NCBI RefSeq assembly: GCF_000764495.1
Contig: NZ_JRLB01000025.1
Span: 1 to 60,590, forward strand
DNA from: Nitrincola sp. A-D6
GTDB taxonomy: Bacteria; Pseudomonadota; Gammaproteobacteria; Pseudomonadales; Balneatricaceae
Direction: 5' to 3'
Length of the DNA: 60,590 nucleotides
Position numbers and translations under genes: made by a program. Of the stretch, positions 1-7,471 are shown one piece after another. The notes under the pieces are model-generated. The model saw only the letters and a list, made by a program, of their open reading frames with translations, ran no database searches and was not told the origin of the DNA. Within the stretch, counting starts at the first letter, position 1; each line of letters opens with the position of its first letter.

Positions 1-114
1 ATTAATTACGGCGGCATCCCCTTTGAGCTTAAAATGAAGCAGCCCAATGCAGCAACAGCCGCAGCCATCTCCGAGCTAGAGTCCGGCAAGGCGAGTTCCG
101 TTTCCAATCTTTAG
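1..114 (+). CDS. RelB/DinJ-family antitoxin, C-terminal fragment cut by the window edge
   Basis: The reading frame is open from base 1 to the TAG at 112-114 and gives the last 37 residues of a protein. The stretch PFELKMKQPNAATAAAISEL followed by ESGK is the usual tail of RelB/DinJ antitoxins, the part that folds against the RelE-type toxin. The ribbon-helix-helix half lies outside the window. No RelE/YafQ-like frame follows; the next 80 bases hold a decayed marR fragment on the other strand. The antitoxin is therefore either an orphan or paired with an upstream toxin that cannot be seen here. The family call rests only on this tail. Confidence 0.6.
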   Translation: MNYGGIPFELKMKQPNAATAAAISELESGKASSVSNL

Positions 115-138
115 GAGCTCTGAACATCGGCAAACTCC

Positions 139-186
139 CGTGATATGTCCATGAATTCAGCAATTTCACGCTGAAGCAACCCTGGC
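139..186 (-). pseudogene. Remnant of a MarR-family regulator (recognition-helix segment only)
   Basis: The minus strand encodes PGLLQREIAEFMDISRE, nearly identical to the helix-turn-helix of the MarR gene at 11634-12049 (PGLLQREIAESMAISRP). The DNA of the two stretches is also close to identical over about 45 bases (140-185 against 11873-11918), and then similarity stops on both sides. There is no start codon, and nothing else of a MarR protein is recognisable nearby. This is a decayed piece of a second copy of that gene, or of a close relative. Confidence 0.65.
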
Positions 187-197
187 GGCACGAATTA

Positions 198-518
198 TTA
201 ACCATACTTGATGGCTAGTAACATTACCGACACAGAAGCTGCCGCTGCAAAAGGGCTCAGCAGCAAGAGCAAAGAAACGCGGTATTCCTTCAAGGATTGA
301 TAAGTCCAATAGGCTGCAATAAAAAAGGAAGCAACCCCTGCCCCGTGGGCATTCTTACCCGAAAACTCAGCCATGCCGGTGCGTCCAGGATACGTCACAT
401 GATCAAAATAGAATGCCACTATACCAGCCACCAAGAACGTGAAACTGAGCAAACCGTATATGATTATCAAACGCCGACGGTAATAGTCAGCATCTCTGAT
501 TACTGGGTCAAACTTCAT
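198..518 (-). CDS. Small multi-pass membrane protein, unknown function
   Basis: The 106-residue product starts with a charged stretch (MKFDPVIRDADYYRRR), followed by three hydrophobic segments at about residues 17-36, 58-75 and 80-103. It looks like an inner-membrane protein with a cytoplasmic N-terminus. I chose the ATG at 518 because GGGAGAG lies about 10 bases upstream; a start 13 codons earlier has no such site and would overlap the small ORF at 526-612. It follows that small ORF by 7 bases, and probably forms one transcript with it and the hydrolase gene further upstream. I do not recognise a family. Confidence 0.6.
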   Translation of the reverse strand: MKFDPVIRDADYYRRRLIIIYGLLSFTFLVAGIVAFYFDHVTYPGRTGMAEFSGKNAHGAGVASFFIAAYWTYQSLKEYRVSLLLLLSPFAAAASVSVMLLAIKYG

Positions 519-525
519 AAAACCA

Positions 526-612
526 CTACTCTCCCATGTAGTTAATGCAGGCAGCATGCTCGGCTGAAAAATAAGGACGAAGCAGCAAGTTGATTTTTCC
601 CCTTTCCTTCAT
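526..612 (-). CDS. 28-codon small ORF with a perfect Shine-Dalgarno site, possible leader peptide
   Basis: An ATG at 612 is preceded at good spacing by AGGAGG, the strongest ribosome site seen in this part of the window. The frame runs 28 codons (starting MKERGKINLLLRPYF, ending INYMGE) and stops 7 bases before the start of the membrane-protein gene at 518, which suggests translational coupling. The peptide has no recognised relatives. It could be a leader peptide, a genuine small protein, or the remains of a longer gene. Confidence 0.35.
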   Translation of the reverse strand: MKERGKINLLLRPYFSAEHAACINYMGE

Positions 613-621
613 GACATCCTC

Positions 622-634
622 CTGTATGCATAAC
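622..634. repeat. 13-bp direct repeat, copy 1 (downstream side of the GDSL hydrolase gene)
   Basis: The sequence CTGTATGCATAAC occurs here and again at 1324-1336 in the same orientation; after one mismatch both copies continue CC. The two copies bracket the GDSL hydrolase gene. The core TATGCATA is a palindrome, so it could also be a protein-binding site. This copy sits just upstream of the ribosome site of the small ORF at 526-612. Confidence 0.5.
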
Positions 635-663
635 GCCACTTTCCAGCTCTGCTGCATATTTTT

Positions 664-1260
664 TTAGGGCGCGTAAAACCACCAGTTTGGTGACGACGAA
701 ATTATGTGCGCCATTTTCACATAACCGCTGCTTCCAGGATGTGAACCGTCATTGTTCATCACCTCAAGCTTGTATGAATCATCAGACACCAGGGACGAAA
801 AAAGATCAATGTAGGGCACGCTCTGCGCTGCCGCTTCTTCCGCAAAGGCCTGTGAAAGCGCCATGATTCTCTCATTTTGTTTGTCTTCACCAACTGGGGG
901 TGGGCCAACCAAAATTGTTTTGTATTGTTTAGCCCTGTGAAGTAGCTCTCGTACATTTGCACGTGACTCAGCGTATGGAATACGCCTAGCTCCGTTTTCG
1001 ATAACAGTGTCGTTGACTCCGCAGGAAAGCACGACTCGGCTATCACAGGTCTCGGGTAACCGCAGAGGGCATTCAATTTCAAAACGCTGCAGAATATCTC
1101 TGCTGGTGTTTCGTCGTATACCGAGGTTGTAGTAGGTGACGGGAATGTCGCGCGTATTCGCGGCAGCACACAATCGTCCAGCCCATCCAAGCGCTTCTTC
1201 ATCCCCCGTGCCATTGACGAAAGAATCACCCACAAAACAAATTCTAATATCTGTAGTCAT
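664..1260 (-). CDS. GDSL/SGNH-family hydrolase (lipase/esterase-like)
   Basis: The 198-residue protein carries the SGNH blocks in order: FVGDSFVNG with the nucleophile Ser near residue 12 (block I), a Gly in YYNLGI (block II), GVND with the oxyanion Asn near residue 87 (block III), and DGSHPG with the catalytic Asp and His near residue 180 (block V). There is no signal peptide, so it is probably a cytoplasmic esterase or acyl hydrolase of unknown substrate. I chose the ATG at 1260 because GAGG precedes it; the frame extends 26 codons further without a better site. Divergent from rlmF, and flanked by 13-bp direct repeats. Confidence 0.8.
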   Translation of the reverse strand: MTTDIRICFVGDSFVNGTGDEEALGWAGRLCAAANTRDIPVTYYNLGIRRNTSRDILQRFEIECPLRLPETCDSRVVLSCGVNDTVIENGARRIPYAESRANVRELLHRAKQYKTILVGPPPVGEDKQNERIMALSQAFAEEAAAQSVPYIDLFSSLVSDDSYKLEVMNNDGSHPGSSGYVKMAHIISSSPNWWFYAP

Positions 1261-1323
1261 TAATACCTCGCGATTTTCATCCTGACGAGCCAGCCATAAA
1301 CGGACGAGTGCGATGACGCCCTT

Positions 1324-1336
1324 CTGTATGCATAAC
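1324..1336. repeat. 13-bp direct repeat, copy 2 (upstream side of the GDSL hydrolase gene)
   Basis: Identical to 622-634 (CTGTATGCATAAC). It lies in the divergent control region between the GDSL hydrolase gene (start 1260) and rlmF (start 1423). It could be a recombination footprint or a shared operator. Confidence 0.5.
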
Positions 1337-1422
1337 ACCCCGGTATGCCCAACACATACATAAAGATTATAATCATCGACTCAACCAGATCCACTCTACT
1401 TTTGAACTCAAGCCTCAGGCCT

Positions 1423-2397
1423 ATGACTGTGAACACACGCCATCGAAGTAACAAAAGCCAAACCAGGACAGTTCTCAAAGGCCTGCACCCGAGGAATCTA
1501 CATAACCAGGGCTATGATTTCCCGGCGCTGGTAAAAAGCCACCCCGCACTTGCCCCCCATGTGAAACCCAACGCTTACGGCGACCTTTCCATCGATTTCG
1601 CAGACCCCTTGGCGGTAAAAACGCTCAACGCGGCGTTATTAAACCGATACTACAATATTGTCGGCTGGGATATTCCAGAAGGCGCGCTTTGCCCGCCGAT
1701 TCCAGGCAGAGCCGACTATATCCATTACATGGCTGACCTGCTTGGAGCTGAGCCTGGACTTGGCTCTGGACTTAACCCTGGACTTGAACAGCCCAGCATC
1801 AAACTGCTCGATATAGGCACTGGAGCCAATGGAATCTACCCGCTACTGGCCTGCCAAATTTACGGCTGGCAGTGTGTCGGTAGTGACATTAACACTCAGT
1901 CGCTTGAGAACGTCACCAGGATTATCGCCAAAAACCCCACACTCAAAGACCGTTTCACGCTGCGCAGGCAGCCGGATAAGAACCACATGTTTGAAGGCAT
2001 CATTCAAGCAGGTGAATTCTTTGACGTCAGTGTATGCAACCCACCCTTTCATGCCTCGCTCGATGACGCACTTAAGGGCAGCCAGCTTAAAATCAACAAC
2101 CTTGCTCGCAGTCGCGGTGTGCAAAACGCAACAGCCGAATCCCCCACTCTGAATTTTGGCGGGCTGGGAGCCGAGCTGTGGTGTAAGGGGGGCGAACAGC
2201 TGTTTCTTAAAAAGCTGGTCAGAGAAAGTCAGATGTATTCAACGCAATGTCGCTGGTTTACCAGCCTGGTTTCAAAAGCCGACACAGTTAAGCCTCTAAA
2301 GAAGCTGATTAGTAAGCTCGGTGCCGTTGATATACGGGAAATAGAGATGAAGCAGGGAAATAAGATTACCAGGGTATTGGCCTGGACATTTATTTGA
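1423..2397 (+). CDS. rlmF: 23S rRNA (adenine(1618)-N(6))-methyltransferase RlmF
   Basis: RlmF methylates N6 of A1618 in 23S rRNA using S-adenosylmethionine. The protein shows the family's N-terminal part (GLHPRNLHNQGYDF, then NAYGDLSIDFADP), an AdoMet-binding motif (LLDIGTGANGIYPLL, about residue 127) and the N6-adenine signature NPPF in SVCNPPFH. From the ATG at 1423 it has 324 residues, close to the roughly 310 usual for RlmF. The frame is open back to 1345, but those 26 codons do not resemble the family. No strong ribosome site is visible. There is a short extra Gly/Leu/Pro-rich stretch (AEPGLGSGLNPGLEQP) before the AdoMet motif. Confidence 0.9.
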   Translation: MTVNTRHRSNKSQTRTVLKGLHPRNLHNQGYDFPALVKSHPALAPHVKPNAYGDLSIDFADPLAVKTLNAALLNRYYNIVGWDIPEGALCPPIPGRADYIHYMADLLGAEPGLGSGLNPGLEQPSIKLLDIGTGANGIYPLLACQIYGWQCVGSDINTQSLENVTRIIAKNPTLKDRFTLRRQPDKNHMFEGIIQAGEFFDVSVCNPPFHASLDDALKGSQLKINNLARSRGVQNATAESPTLNFGGLGAELWCKGGEQLFLKKLVRESQMYSTQCRWFTSLVSKADTVKPLKKLISKLGAVDIREIEMKQGNKITRVLAWTFI

Positions 2398-2512
2398 GCC
2401 GCGCAGTGAAACTGCACCTGTTGCAACCGCTGGTTATGCGGCTGACTCATGTTCAACATCCCAGCCAGGAAATACTAATACAGCAGGATGAGATAAGAGA
2501 GGCCCATATAGG

Positions 2513-2788
2513 TTAGCTACGATCCTCATGCAAGCGACCCTCAACATACTTATGGAGGATACTGGCAACAAGTGTTTGGTAGGGGATACCTTCAGACAGT
2601 GCTTTTTTCTGAAGTCCCCGCAGGTCCTTGGAAGAAAGCCTGATGTTGATGCGGGCATCTTTCTTGAACATGGTTTCGGCATACTGTTGGTGCCGCACTT
2701 TTCGATCTTCAACATCTGGTGCACGCAGCAACTCGCCAGCATCGAACGCGTCCAGAATTTCCTGCTCTTCTTTATCCAGTCTGCTCAT
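2513..2788 (-). CDS. CopG/BrnA-type antitoxin (ribbon-helix-helix)
   Basis: The 91-residue protein resembles the CopG/RHH antitoxins that pair with BrnT-like toxins: an acidic N-terminus (EEQEILDAFDAGEL), a middle linker, and a C-terminal RHH-like core (DARINIRLSSKDLRGLQKKA). It should bind its own operator and neutralise the toxin. Its ATG overlaps the stop of the upstream toxin remnant in an ATGA, the usual toxin-first arrangement of this family. The toxin gene is truncated, so this antitoxin is now an orphan whose promoter may be lost. Confidence 0.7.
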   Translation of the reverse strand: MSRLDKEEQEILDAFDAGELLRAPDVEDRKVRHQQYAETMFKKDARINIRLSSKDLRGLQKKALSEGIPYQTLVASILHKYVEGRLHEDRS

Positions 2789-2892
2789 GTCGAACCTCCC
2801 AAATAGGTTTTAGTTGCCTTCCGGCTCGGAATGATCGTTTTCAGAAAAACTTCATCTTCCGACTCTACAAAGGGCACAAGATAGATGGCGCT
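2785..2892 (-). pseudogene. C-terminal remnant of a BrnT-like toxin gene
   Basis: The 35 codons before the antitoxin start encode IYLVPFVESEDEVFLKTIIP followed by SRKATKTYL, which I recognise as the tail of a BrnT-like toxin that precedes CopG-type antitoxins. The frame reaches an in-frame TGA at 2914-2916 seven codons upstream, and the N-terminal half with the catalytic residues is absent. The same TGA is the stop codon of the adjacent LysR gene, so the break joins the two genes directly. A 4-base overlap (ATGA) with the antitoxin remains intact. Confidence 0.6.
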
Positions 2893-2913
2893 TGTTTGGA
2901 CCAGCCTCCGCTT

Positions 2914-3877
2914 TCATCGAGGAAAATCAACAACAGGGATCCAACTTTCAGCCCAGGTCTTATTAGCACTTTCACCCATGGACTCTAACGATGACATCAT
3001 AAACTCAATAAAGACCCTGACCTTGGCGGGTAAATAATCTCGTTTGGGATAAATGGCAAACACGCCACTATCAGCTTGTGGCGGCCTGAAACAGGGGAAC
3101 AGGGAAACCAAAGCTCCGCTGTTCAAACCACTTTTTGCAAGAAAGTGAGGCAGTTGAGCAAAACCCAGACCATCGGTACACATATGCGCCATTGTCTCGC
3201 CGTCATCGGTGATATGACTACGTTCTAATTCATAAGGGAGATACTCCCCTTTCTCATTCGGCAAAAAGATAGGCTGTAGCTGCTGTGTTTCCTTGATTCT
3301 AAAGCCAATCCAGCTGTGTTGTTGAAAATCGTCGGCACAACTCGGTGTGCCGTGTGCTTCCAGATATTGAGGGGACACACATGTCATAAAGTCCATTGGG
3401 CTGAGACTGCCTTGCCACTAGACGGCTGTCTGTCACGAAACCCGTTCGCAGCGCCACATCTATTTCATTCTCAATGATATCCACATATAGATCATTGATC
3501 TCTATTTCAAGCTTGATTTCCGGATAGCGCTGACAGAATGCCTGCAATAACGGGCGCAAATAGAGGTGGCCGTAGCAGGCGGCAGAATTAATACGCAAGG
3601 TGCCGCAAGGTGAATCATTTAAATGCCTCAGTTCATCTTCGCAGGAGGTAAGGTCCTGGAACAACTTGCGCACAGTATCGGCATAGCGCTTACCAGCTGT
3701 AGTTATGCGCAACTGACGGGTGGAGCGTTGGAAAAGAGTCAATCCCAACTGGGCTTCCAGACGGCCAATTGCCTTGCTGACCGTGGATGGATCTGTGTTG
3801 CAGCTTCTCGCTGCCGCCGCAAAGTTACCACTATCACAAGTGGCTAAGAATATTTCCAGTGAACGTAGCTTATCCAT
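2914..3877 (-). CDS. LysR-family transcriptional regulator, disrupted by a +1 frameshift
   Basis: The N-terminal frame (3877 to about 3405) has a LysR winged helix-turn-helix: SLEIFLATCDSGNFAAAARS, then STVSKAIGRLEAQLG and LFQRSTRQ. The C-terminal effector-binding half continues in another frame to 2914, with the switch near 3402, where DSRLVARQ should run into LSPMDFMTCVSPQYLE. Removing one base there gives 320 residues, a normal LysR length. The gene diverges from the MFS transporter at 4030 and probably controls it. The break is either a real inactivation or a sequence error; many other genes here have similar breaks. Confidence 0.8.
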
Positions 3878-4029
3878 TGGCTGAGTATAGTCGGTCGTTC
3901 CTCAGACTGTCTATAACACGAAAATAATGAATATTCTTCACGACTGATAGGGAAGCCAACCTATTTTTCTGGGCTTTTCAGGGTCATAGAATTCCTGACG
4001 ACAGAATACAGATATCTAAGTGAGGAATC

Positions 4030-5217
4030 ATGTTGAAGCACTCTCTTTCAATACAACTACCGGCAAGCAATCCACTTGCATACTTTTTCCTAGGCTTTAT
4101 CGCCATGGCTGGGCTGGCTTATATTAACTTTTTGCCGGGCGTTGTAAATGCACTGGCAGGCGGTATTGGTTTCAATGAGGCCGAAGCCGGGCAGATAGTT
4201 GCGCTTAATGGATATGGAAGTCTGCTGGGGTGTATTGTGTCCATTTTTATGGTCCGGTGCTTTCATTGGCAACCCGTTATGTTGGTATTTTTGACTCTGT
4301 TGGCGCTGGTTGATATCGGCACTATATGGGTTGATGACTACACCATCATGCTAGGCTGGCGTTTTCTGGCCGGGTTGCTGGGTGGGCTATGCGTCGGGAT
4401 TGGCTTCTCGGTACTGGCTCGGCTGAATAATCCGGATCGTGCTTTTGGAACCTTGCTGTTTATACAGTTCAGTATTGGCTCTATCGTAATGTATGGGTTA
4501 CCAGCGCTCGAAGAGCTACTGAACGCACATGCGGTTTTTTACGTCATGGCGGGTTTTATCTTTATCAGCCTGGTTCTGATACCCTTTCTTCCCGCTCTTC
4601 CACTGAGCAGTCAGTCAATCAGCCAATCCATGCCCTTAGCTAAGCTGTTTGGAAAACCAGTGCTATTGCTGTTGGCAATCGTGTTATATCTGACAGCTGC
4701 CAGTGCCATTTATGCTTACGTAGGGCTCATCGGCCTGGGCGCCAGTCTTACGTCTGAAAATATCAGTACCTACATCGCTATAACCGGCATGCTGGGGTTA
4801 CTGGGGGCGATGATTCCAGTAATCAGTGGTAAACGTGTTAGTCGCATCTATATGGTTGTTACAGGCATCGCCATGTCGATACTGGCTGCAATACTGCTCA
4901 ACTTTTCACACTTTACCTCTCTCTATGTTGTTGCCATGTCCTTACTGTTTTTTTCATGGCCAGCAGTCCAGTCATACTTGTTTGCAGTCACCGCCGAGAT
5001 GGATAACAGCGGCAGGCTTTCAACCATTGCGGCAGTCGTCTCCTTTGTCGGACTGGCAACAGGACCGCTGCTAGCATCCAGTCTTCTGAATGATGGCAGC
5101 TTTGCAGTGATGCTTTACACCTGCGCGATGATCTTCCTGCTGAGCTTTTTGCTCTTGTTCAAACCTGTAAAGGCACAGGCAAAAGCACAAGACAGTGCAT
5201 TTTCATCACAGCCTTGA
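4030..5217 (+). CDS. Major facilitator superfamily transporter
   Basis: This 395-residue protein has about twelve hydrophobic segments with a loop in the middle (around residue 195, SSQSISQSMPLAKLFGK), the standard 6+6 MFS layout. GFNEAEAGQIVALNGYGSLLG in the first half and the Arg-containing GWRFLAGLLGGLCVGIGF segment match the YbfB/aromatic-efflux style of MFS carriers; I cannot name the substrate. GAGGA precedes the ATG. It is divergent from the LysR gene at 2914-3877, with about 150 bases of shared control region, which suggests inducible import or efflux of that regulator's ligand. Confidence 0.8.
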   Translation: MLKHSLSIQLPASNPLAYFFLGFIAMAGLAYINFLPGVVNALAGGIGFNEAEAGQIVALNGYGSLLGCIVSIFMVRCFHWQPVMLVFLTLLALVDIGTIWVDDYTIMLGWRFLAGLLGGLCVGIGFSVLARLNNPDRAFGTLLFIQFSIGSIVMYGLPALEELLNAHAVFYVMAGFIFISLVLIPFLPALPLSSQSISQSMPLAKLFGKPVLLLLAIVLYLTAASAIYAYVGLIGLGASLTSENISTYIAITGMLGLLGAMIPVISGKRVSRIYMVVTGIAMSILAAILLNFSHFTSLYVVAMSLLFFSWPAVQSYLFAVTAEMDNSGRLSTIAAVVSFVGLATGPLLASSLLNDGSFAVMLYTCAMIFLLSFLLLFKPVKAQAKAQDSAFSSQP

Positions 5218-5298
5218 TCTTGGCACCTATAAAATTTGTGCTGTTTACAGCAAAGCATTGTTCTTAAATGGGATTGATACAAATCCTCAGGAGCTAAA

Positions 5299-5868
5299 AT
5301 GATTCGATATATATGCAACAAAATGCTGCTATCCATGAAAAAGCGGTACGACTATGACGTTGGTTATATGCAGGATATTCTTCAAGCAGATGTAGGGGCG
5401 TTTTTAAAGTTTATGGGGTTTCAAACCATGTCATCCCACTCAGGACATGTACCGCCAGGGCCACTGTGCGCTGCCAGGATACGCGCAATTATCTGGGACG
5501 ATTGCGGCCCCTGCACGCAGTTGGTGGTCAATATGGCTTTGGAAGCCAACGTAAGCCCGGATATTGTGAGCGCAATTATTGATAGAGACTTGAACAAGCT
5601 GCCCAAAGATATCGCACTGGTCGTGCAATTTACAGAGTCAGTGTTGGCCCACAATCCTGAGGCTGATGATTTGCGTGAAGAAATATTGGCCTTATGGGGC
5701 AAAAAAGGACTTATCACCCTTAGCTTTTGCATCAGTTCCTCGCGGGTTTATCCTGCACTGAAGTACGCCCTGGGATACGGTAAAACCTGTAGCAAAGTCA
5801 TAGTGAATGACGCATCGCTGGCACCGACACGGCAAGCAGCGTTGCCCGTGAGACAGAAAAATGTTTAA
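5299..5868 (+). CDS. AhpD-like / carboxymuconolactone decarboxylase-family protein with CxxC
   Basis: The 189-residue product carries DDCGPCTQLVVNMA near residue 70, the redox CxxC on a helix seen in AhpD-like members of the carboxymuconolactone decarboxylase superfamily. These are usually thiol peroxidase-type or related enzymes rather than decarboxylases. The helical context (LPKDIALVVQFTESVL) and the later ALKYALGYG stretch are also family-like. AGGAG sits 5 bases before the ATG. It overlaps the following membrane-protein gene by 8 bases, so the two are probably co-translated. The exact reaction cannot be read from sequence. Confidence 0.7.
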   Translation: MIRYICNKMLLSMKKRYDYDVGYMQDILQADVGAFLKFMGFQTMSSHSGHVPPGPLCAARIRAIIWDDCGPCTQLVVNMALEANVSPDIVSAIIDRDLNKLPKDIALVVQFTESVLAHNPEADDLREEILALWGKKGLITLSFCISSSRVYPALKYALGYGKTCSKVIVNDASLAPTRQAALPVRQKNV

Positions 5869-6262
5869 CAAAGCAACCATGATGACCGCCACCCTCTTGG
5901 GCTTGGCGGCCTTGGCTAATGGATTTTTTATGACATTCGCTCCTGAAGCCTGGTACTGGTTTGTACCTGGCGTACCGGGCCGAGGGCTGTTCAACCAGCA
6001 TTTTGTCCGCGATATAGGTATCAACTACATTTTGATAGGTGTGGCCTTTATTGCTGGCGAAATGTCCATCAAACACCGGCTGGTACTCTGGTTGATGCCT
6101 ACTGCATGGCTGACAGGTCACGCTATTATCCATGTGTGGGAGGTCATTGTTGGTATATGTGGAACGATATCCTTGTTTGAGGATTTTGCTGGCGTGACAC
6201 TACCGGCATTATTGGCGCTAAGTTTGGTTTATGTCAGCTATAGGGATCAGAAAAATGAATAG
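5861..6262 (+). CDS. Four-helix membrane protein of unknown function
   Basis: The 133-residue protein has four hydrophobic segments (about residues 7-27, 50-65, 73-97 and 104-124), with conserved-looking polar residues between them (GRGLFNQHFVRDIGINY and TGHAIIHVWE). The buried His residues in the third segment are unusual for a plain membrane anchor. It overlaps the AhpD-like gene upstream by 8 bases, which suggests a two-gene unit, perhaps a redox enzyme with a membrane partner. I do not recognise the family with certainty. Confidence 0.6.
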   Translation: MFNKATMMTATLLGLAALANGFFMTFAPEAWYWFVPGVPGRGLFNQHFVRDIGINYILIGVAFIAGEMSIKHRLVLWLMPTAWLTGHAIIHVWEVIVGICGTISLFEDFAGVTLPALLALSLVYVSYRDQKNE

Positions 6263-6301
6263 AGCTAGAGTTCACCTTCAAAGCCAGACCACACTAACTC
6301 C

Positions 6302-6437
6302 ACCCCATACGCCATTATGCATCATCTTTTAATGCCTGCCAGGAAAGTCTGTACACCTGTCGAGTCAGCACCGCCTCTAGCAAACACGCTCTACCCGCTC
6401 CTGCTCATCCCGAACCAGTTTCGTGACCACAAACACA
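6302..6437 (-). pseudogene. Decayed copy of the Trp-rich (TIGR02450-type) gene; the rest of the 6263-6568 gap is empty
   Basis: This stretch matches 10833-10972, the C-terminal two thirds of the Trp-rich protein gene, base for base over most of its length (for example CACCGCCTCTAGCAAACACG and CTCCTGCTCATCCCGAAC are shared). The copy has several substitutions and lacks one C of a CC, which breaks the frame. The 5' end of the gene is missing. The remainder of the 306-base gap between the membrane-protein gene and the DNA ligase shows no other gene, RNA or clear repeat. Confidence 0.75.
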
Positions 6438-6568
6438 GCAATGGCGGCTCTTCTGCGAGCGGAGAGTGACTAACTCATTGCCGCAGTGCGAAGCATAATT
6501 CCCGGTGCTATACTCTATTCGTACCGCTAGCGCAGGAGCGCTGCAACTTACTGACAAGCAAGGATGCT

Positions 6569-7471
6569 ATGATGTCAAAACTCTCGAAGCTCTCAAAACG
6601 CTCAACATTACCTCGCGTTTATTTTACTCTTCTGTGTGTTGGCGCTTGTGCCCTATTCTCGGTGAAATCTTCAGCACAAGTGCAACTGGCAAAGGTCTAT
6701 AACCAGGATAGTGCCGTCACCATCAGCGACTATTTAGTCAGTGAAAAATATGATGGTGTAAGGGCTATATGGACAGGCGAACAACTGCTGACCCGGCAAG
6801 GTAACCCGATACCAGCGCCTAATTGGTTCACCGCCCCCTTACCTGCGGTTTGGCTGGATGGTGAGTTATGGACACAACGTCAGGATTTCGAAGCCCTGAG
6901 TGGCATCGTACGCACCCAAGTAGCCAACGATGACCAATGGCGTCAGGTCAACTATATGGTTTTTGACATGCCTGATGCCCAGCTTCCCTTTGAGCAGCGT
7001 TACAGAAACTATACCGACTTAATAGAACAGATAAATGCAGAGCATATCAAAGCCGTAAAACAGCTGCGTTTTGATTCCAATCAGGCGTTAAGTGAACATC
7101 TGCAGGATGTTGTTGAAAGCGGCGCGGAAGGCTTGATGCTGCATTTAGCCAGCGCACAGCATCGGTCTGGCAGAACTGATGCGTTATTGAAGTTAAAGCC
7201 TTATTTTGATGCCGAAGCCGAGGTGATTGCGCATTTACCCGGCCGAGGCAAATACACCGGCATGCTGGGCGCTCTGCGAGTGCGAAATCAACAAGGCATT
7301 GAATTTTCTGTCGGCAGCGGATTCACTGACGCCGAACGCGCCAATCCACCGTCTATCGGCAGTACAATTACCTATAAATACCACGGCTACACCAATAATG
7401 GTTTGCCCCGTTTTACCAGTTTTTTACGGGTTCGGGACGATCACCCTTTAACAACGGCGCGAACGCAATGA
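6569..7471 (+). CDS. ATP-dependent DNA ligase with signal peptide (LigE-type)
   Basis: The catalytic lysine motif is SEKYDGVRAIW (KxDG, about residue 60), followed by WLDGELW, EGLMLH and LKLKPY, the other nucleotidyltransferase motifs of ATP-dependent ligases. An OB-fold domain closes the protein (GRGKYTGMLGALRV, then VGSGFTDAER). At 300 residues it is the minimal ligase form found in many gammaproteobacteria. A hydrophobic N-terminal segment ending SSAQVQ reads as a signal peptide, so it probably acts in the periplasm, where a role in DNA uptake has been proposed for this group. AAGG precedes tandem ATGs. Its 3' end overlaps the convergent LysR gene by 31 bases. Confidence 0.88.
   Translation: MMSKLSKLSKRSTLPRVYFTLLCVGACALFSVKSSAQVQLAKVYNQDSAVTISDYLVSEKYDGVRAIWTGEQLLTRQGNPIPAPNWFTAPLPAVWLDGELWTQRQDFEALSGIVRTQVANDDQWRQVNYMVFDMPDAQLPFEQRYRNYTDLIEQINAEHIKAVKQLRFDSNQALSEHLQDVVESGAEGLMLHLASAQHRSGRTDALLKLKPYFDAEAEVIAHLPGRGKYTGMLGALRVRNQQGIEFSVGSGFTDAERANPPSIGSTITYKYHGYTNNGLPRFTSFLRVRDDHPLTTARTQ

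Noticed and set aside
759..1235. 158-codon frame on the minus strand overlapping the GDSL hydrolase gene
   Set aside because: It is a shadow frame with no family features; the hydrolase frame shows all the SGNH blocks.
600..2460. GTTATGC/GCATAAC core-like motifs suggesting integron attC sites
   Set aside because: The spacing between complementary cores is over 1 kb or only about 30 bases after stop codons, with no 55-140 base folded palindrome and no integrase gene in the window.
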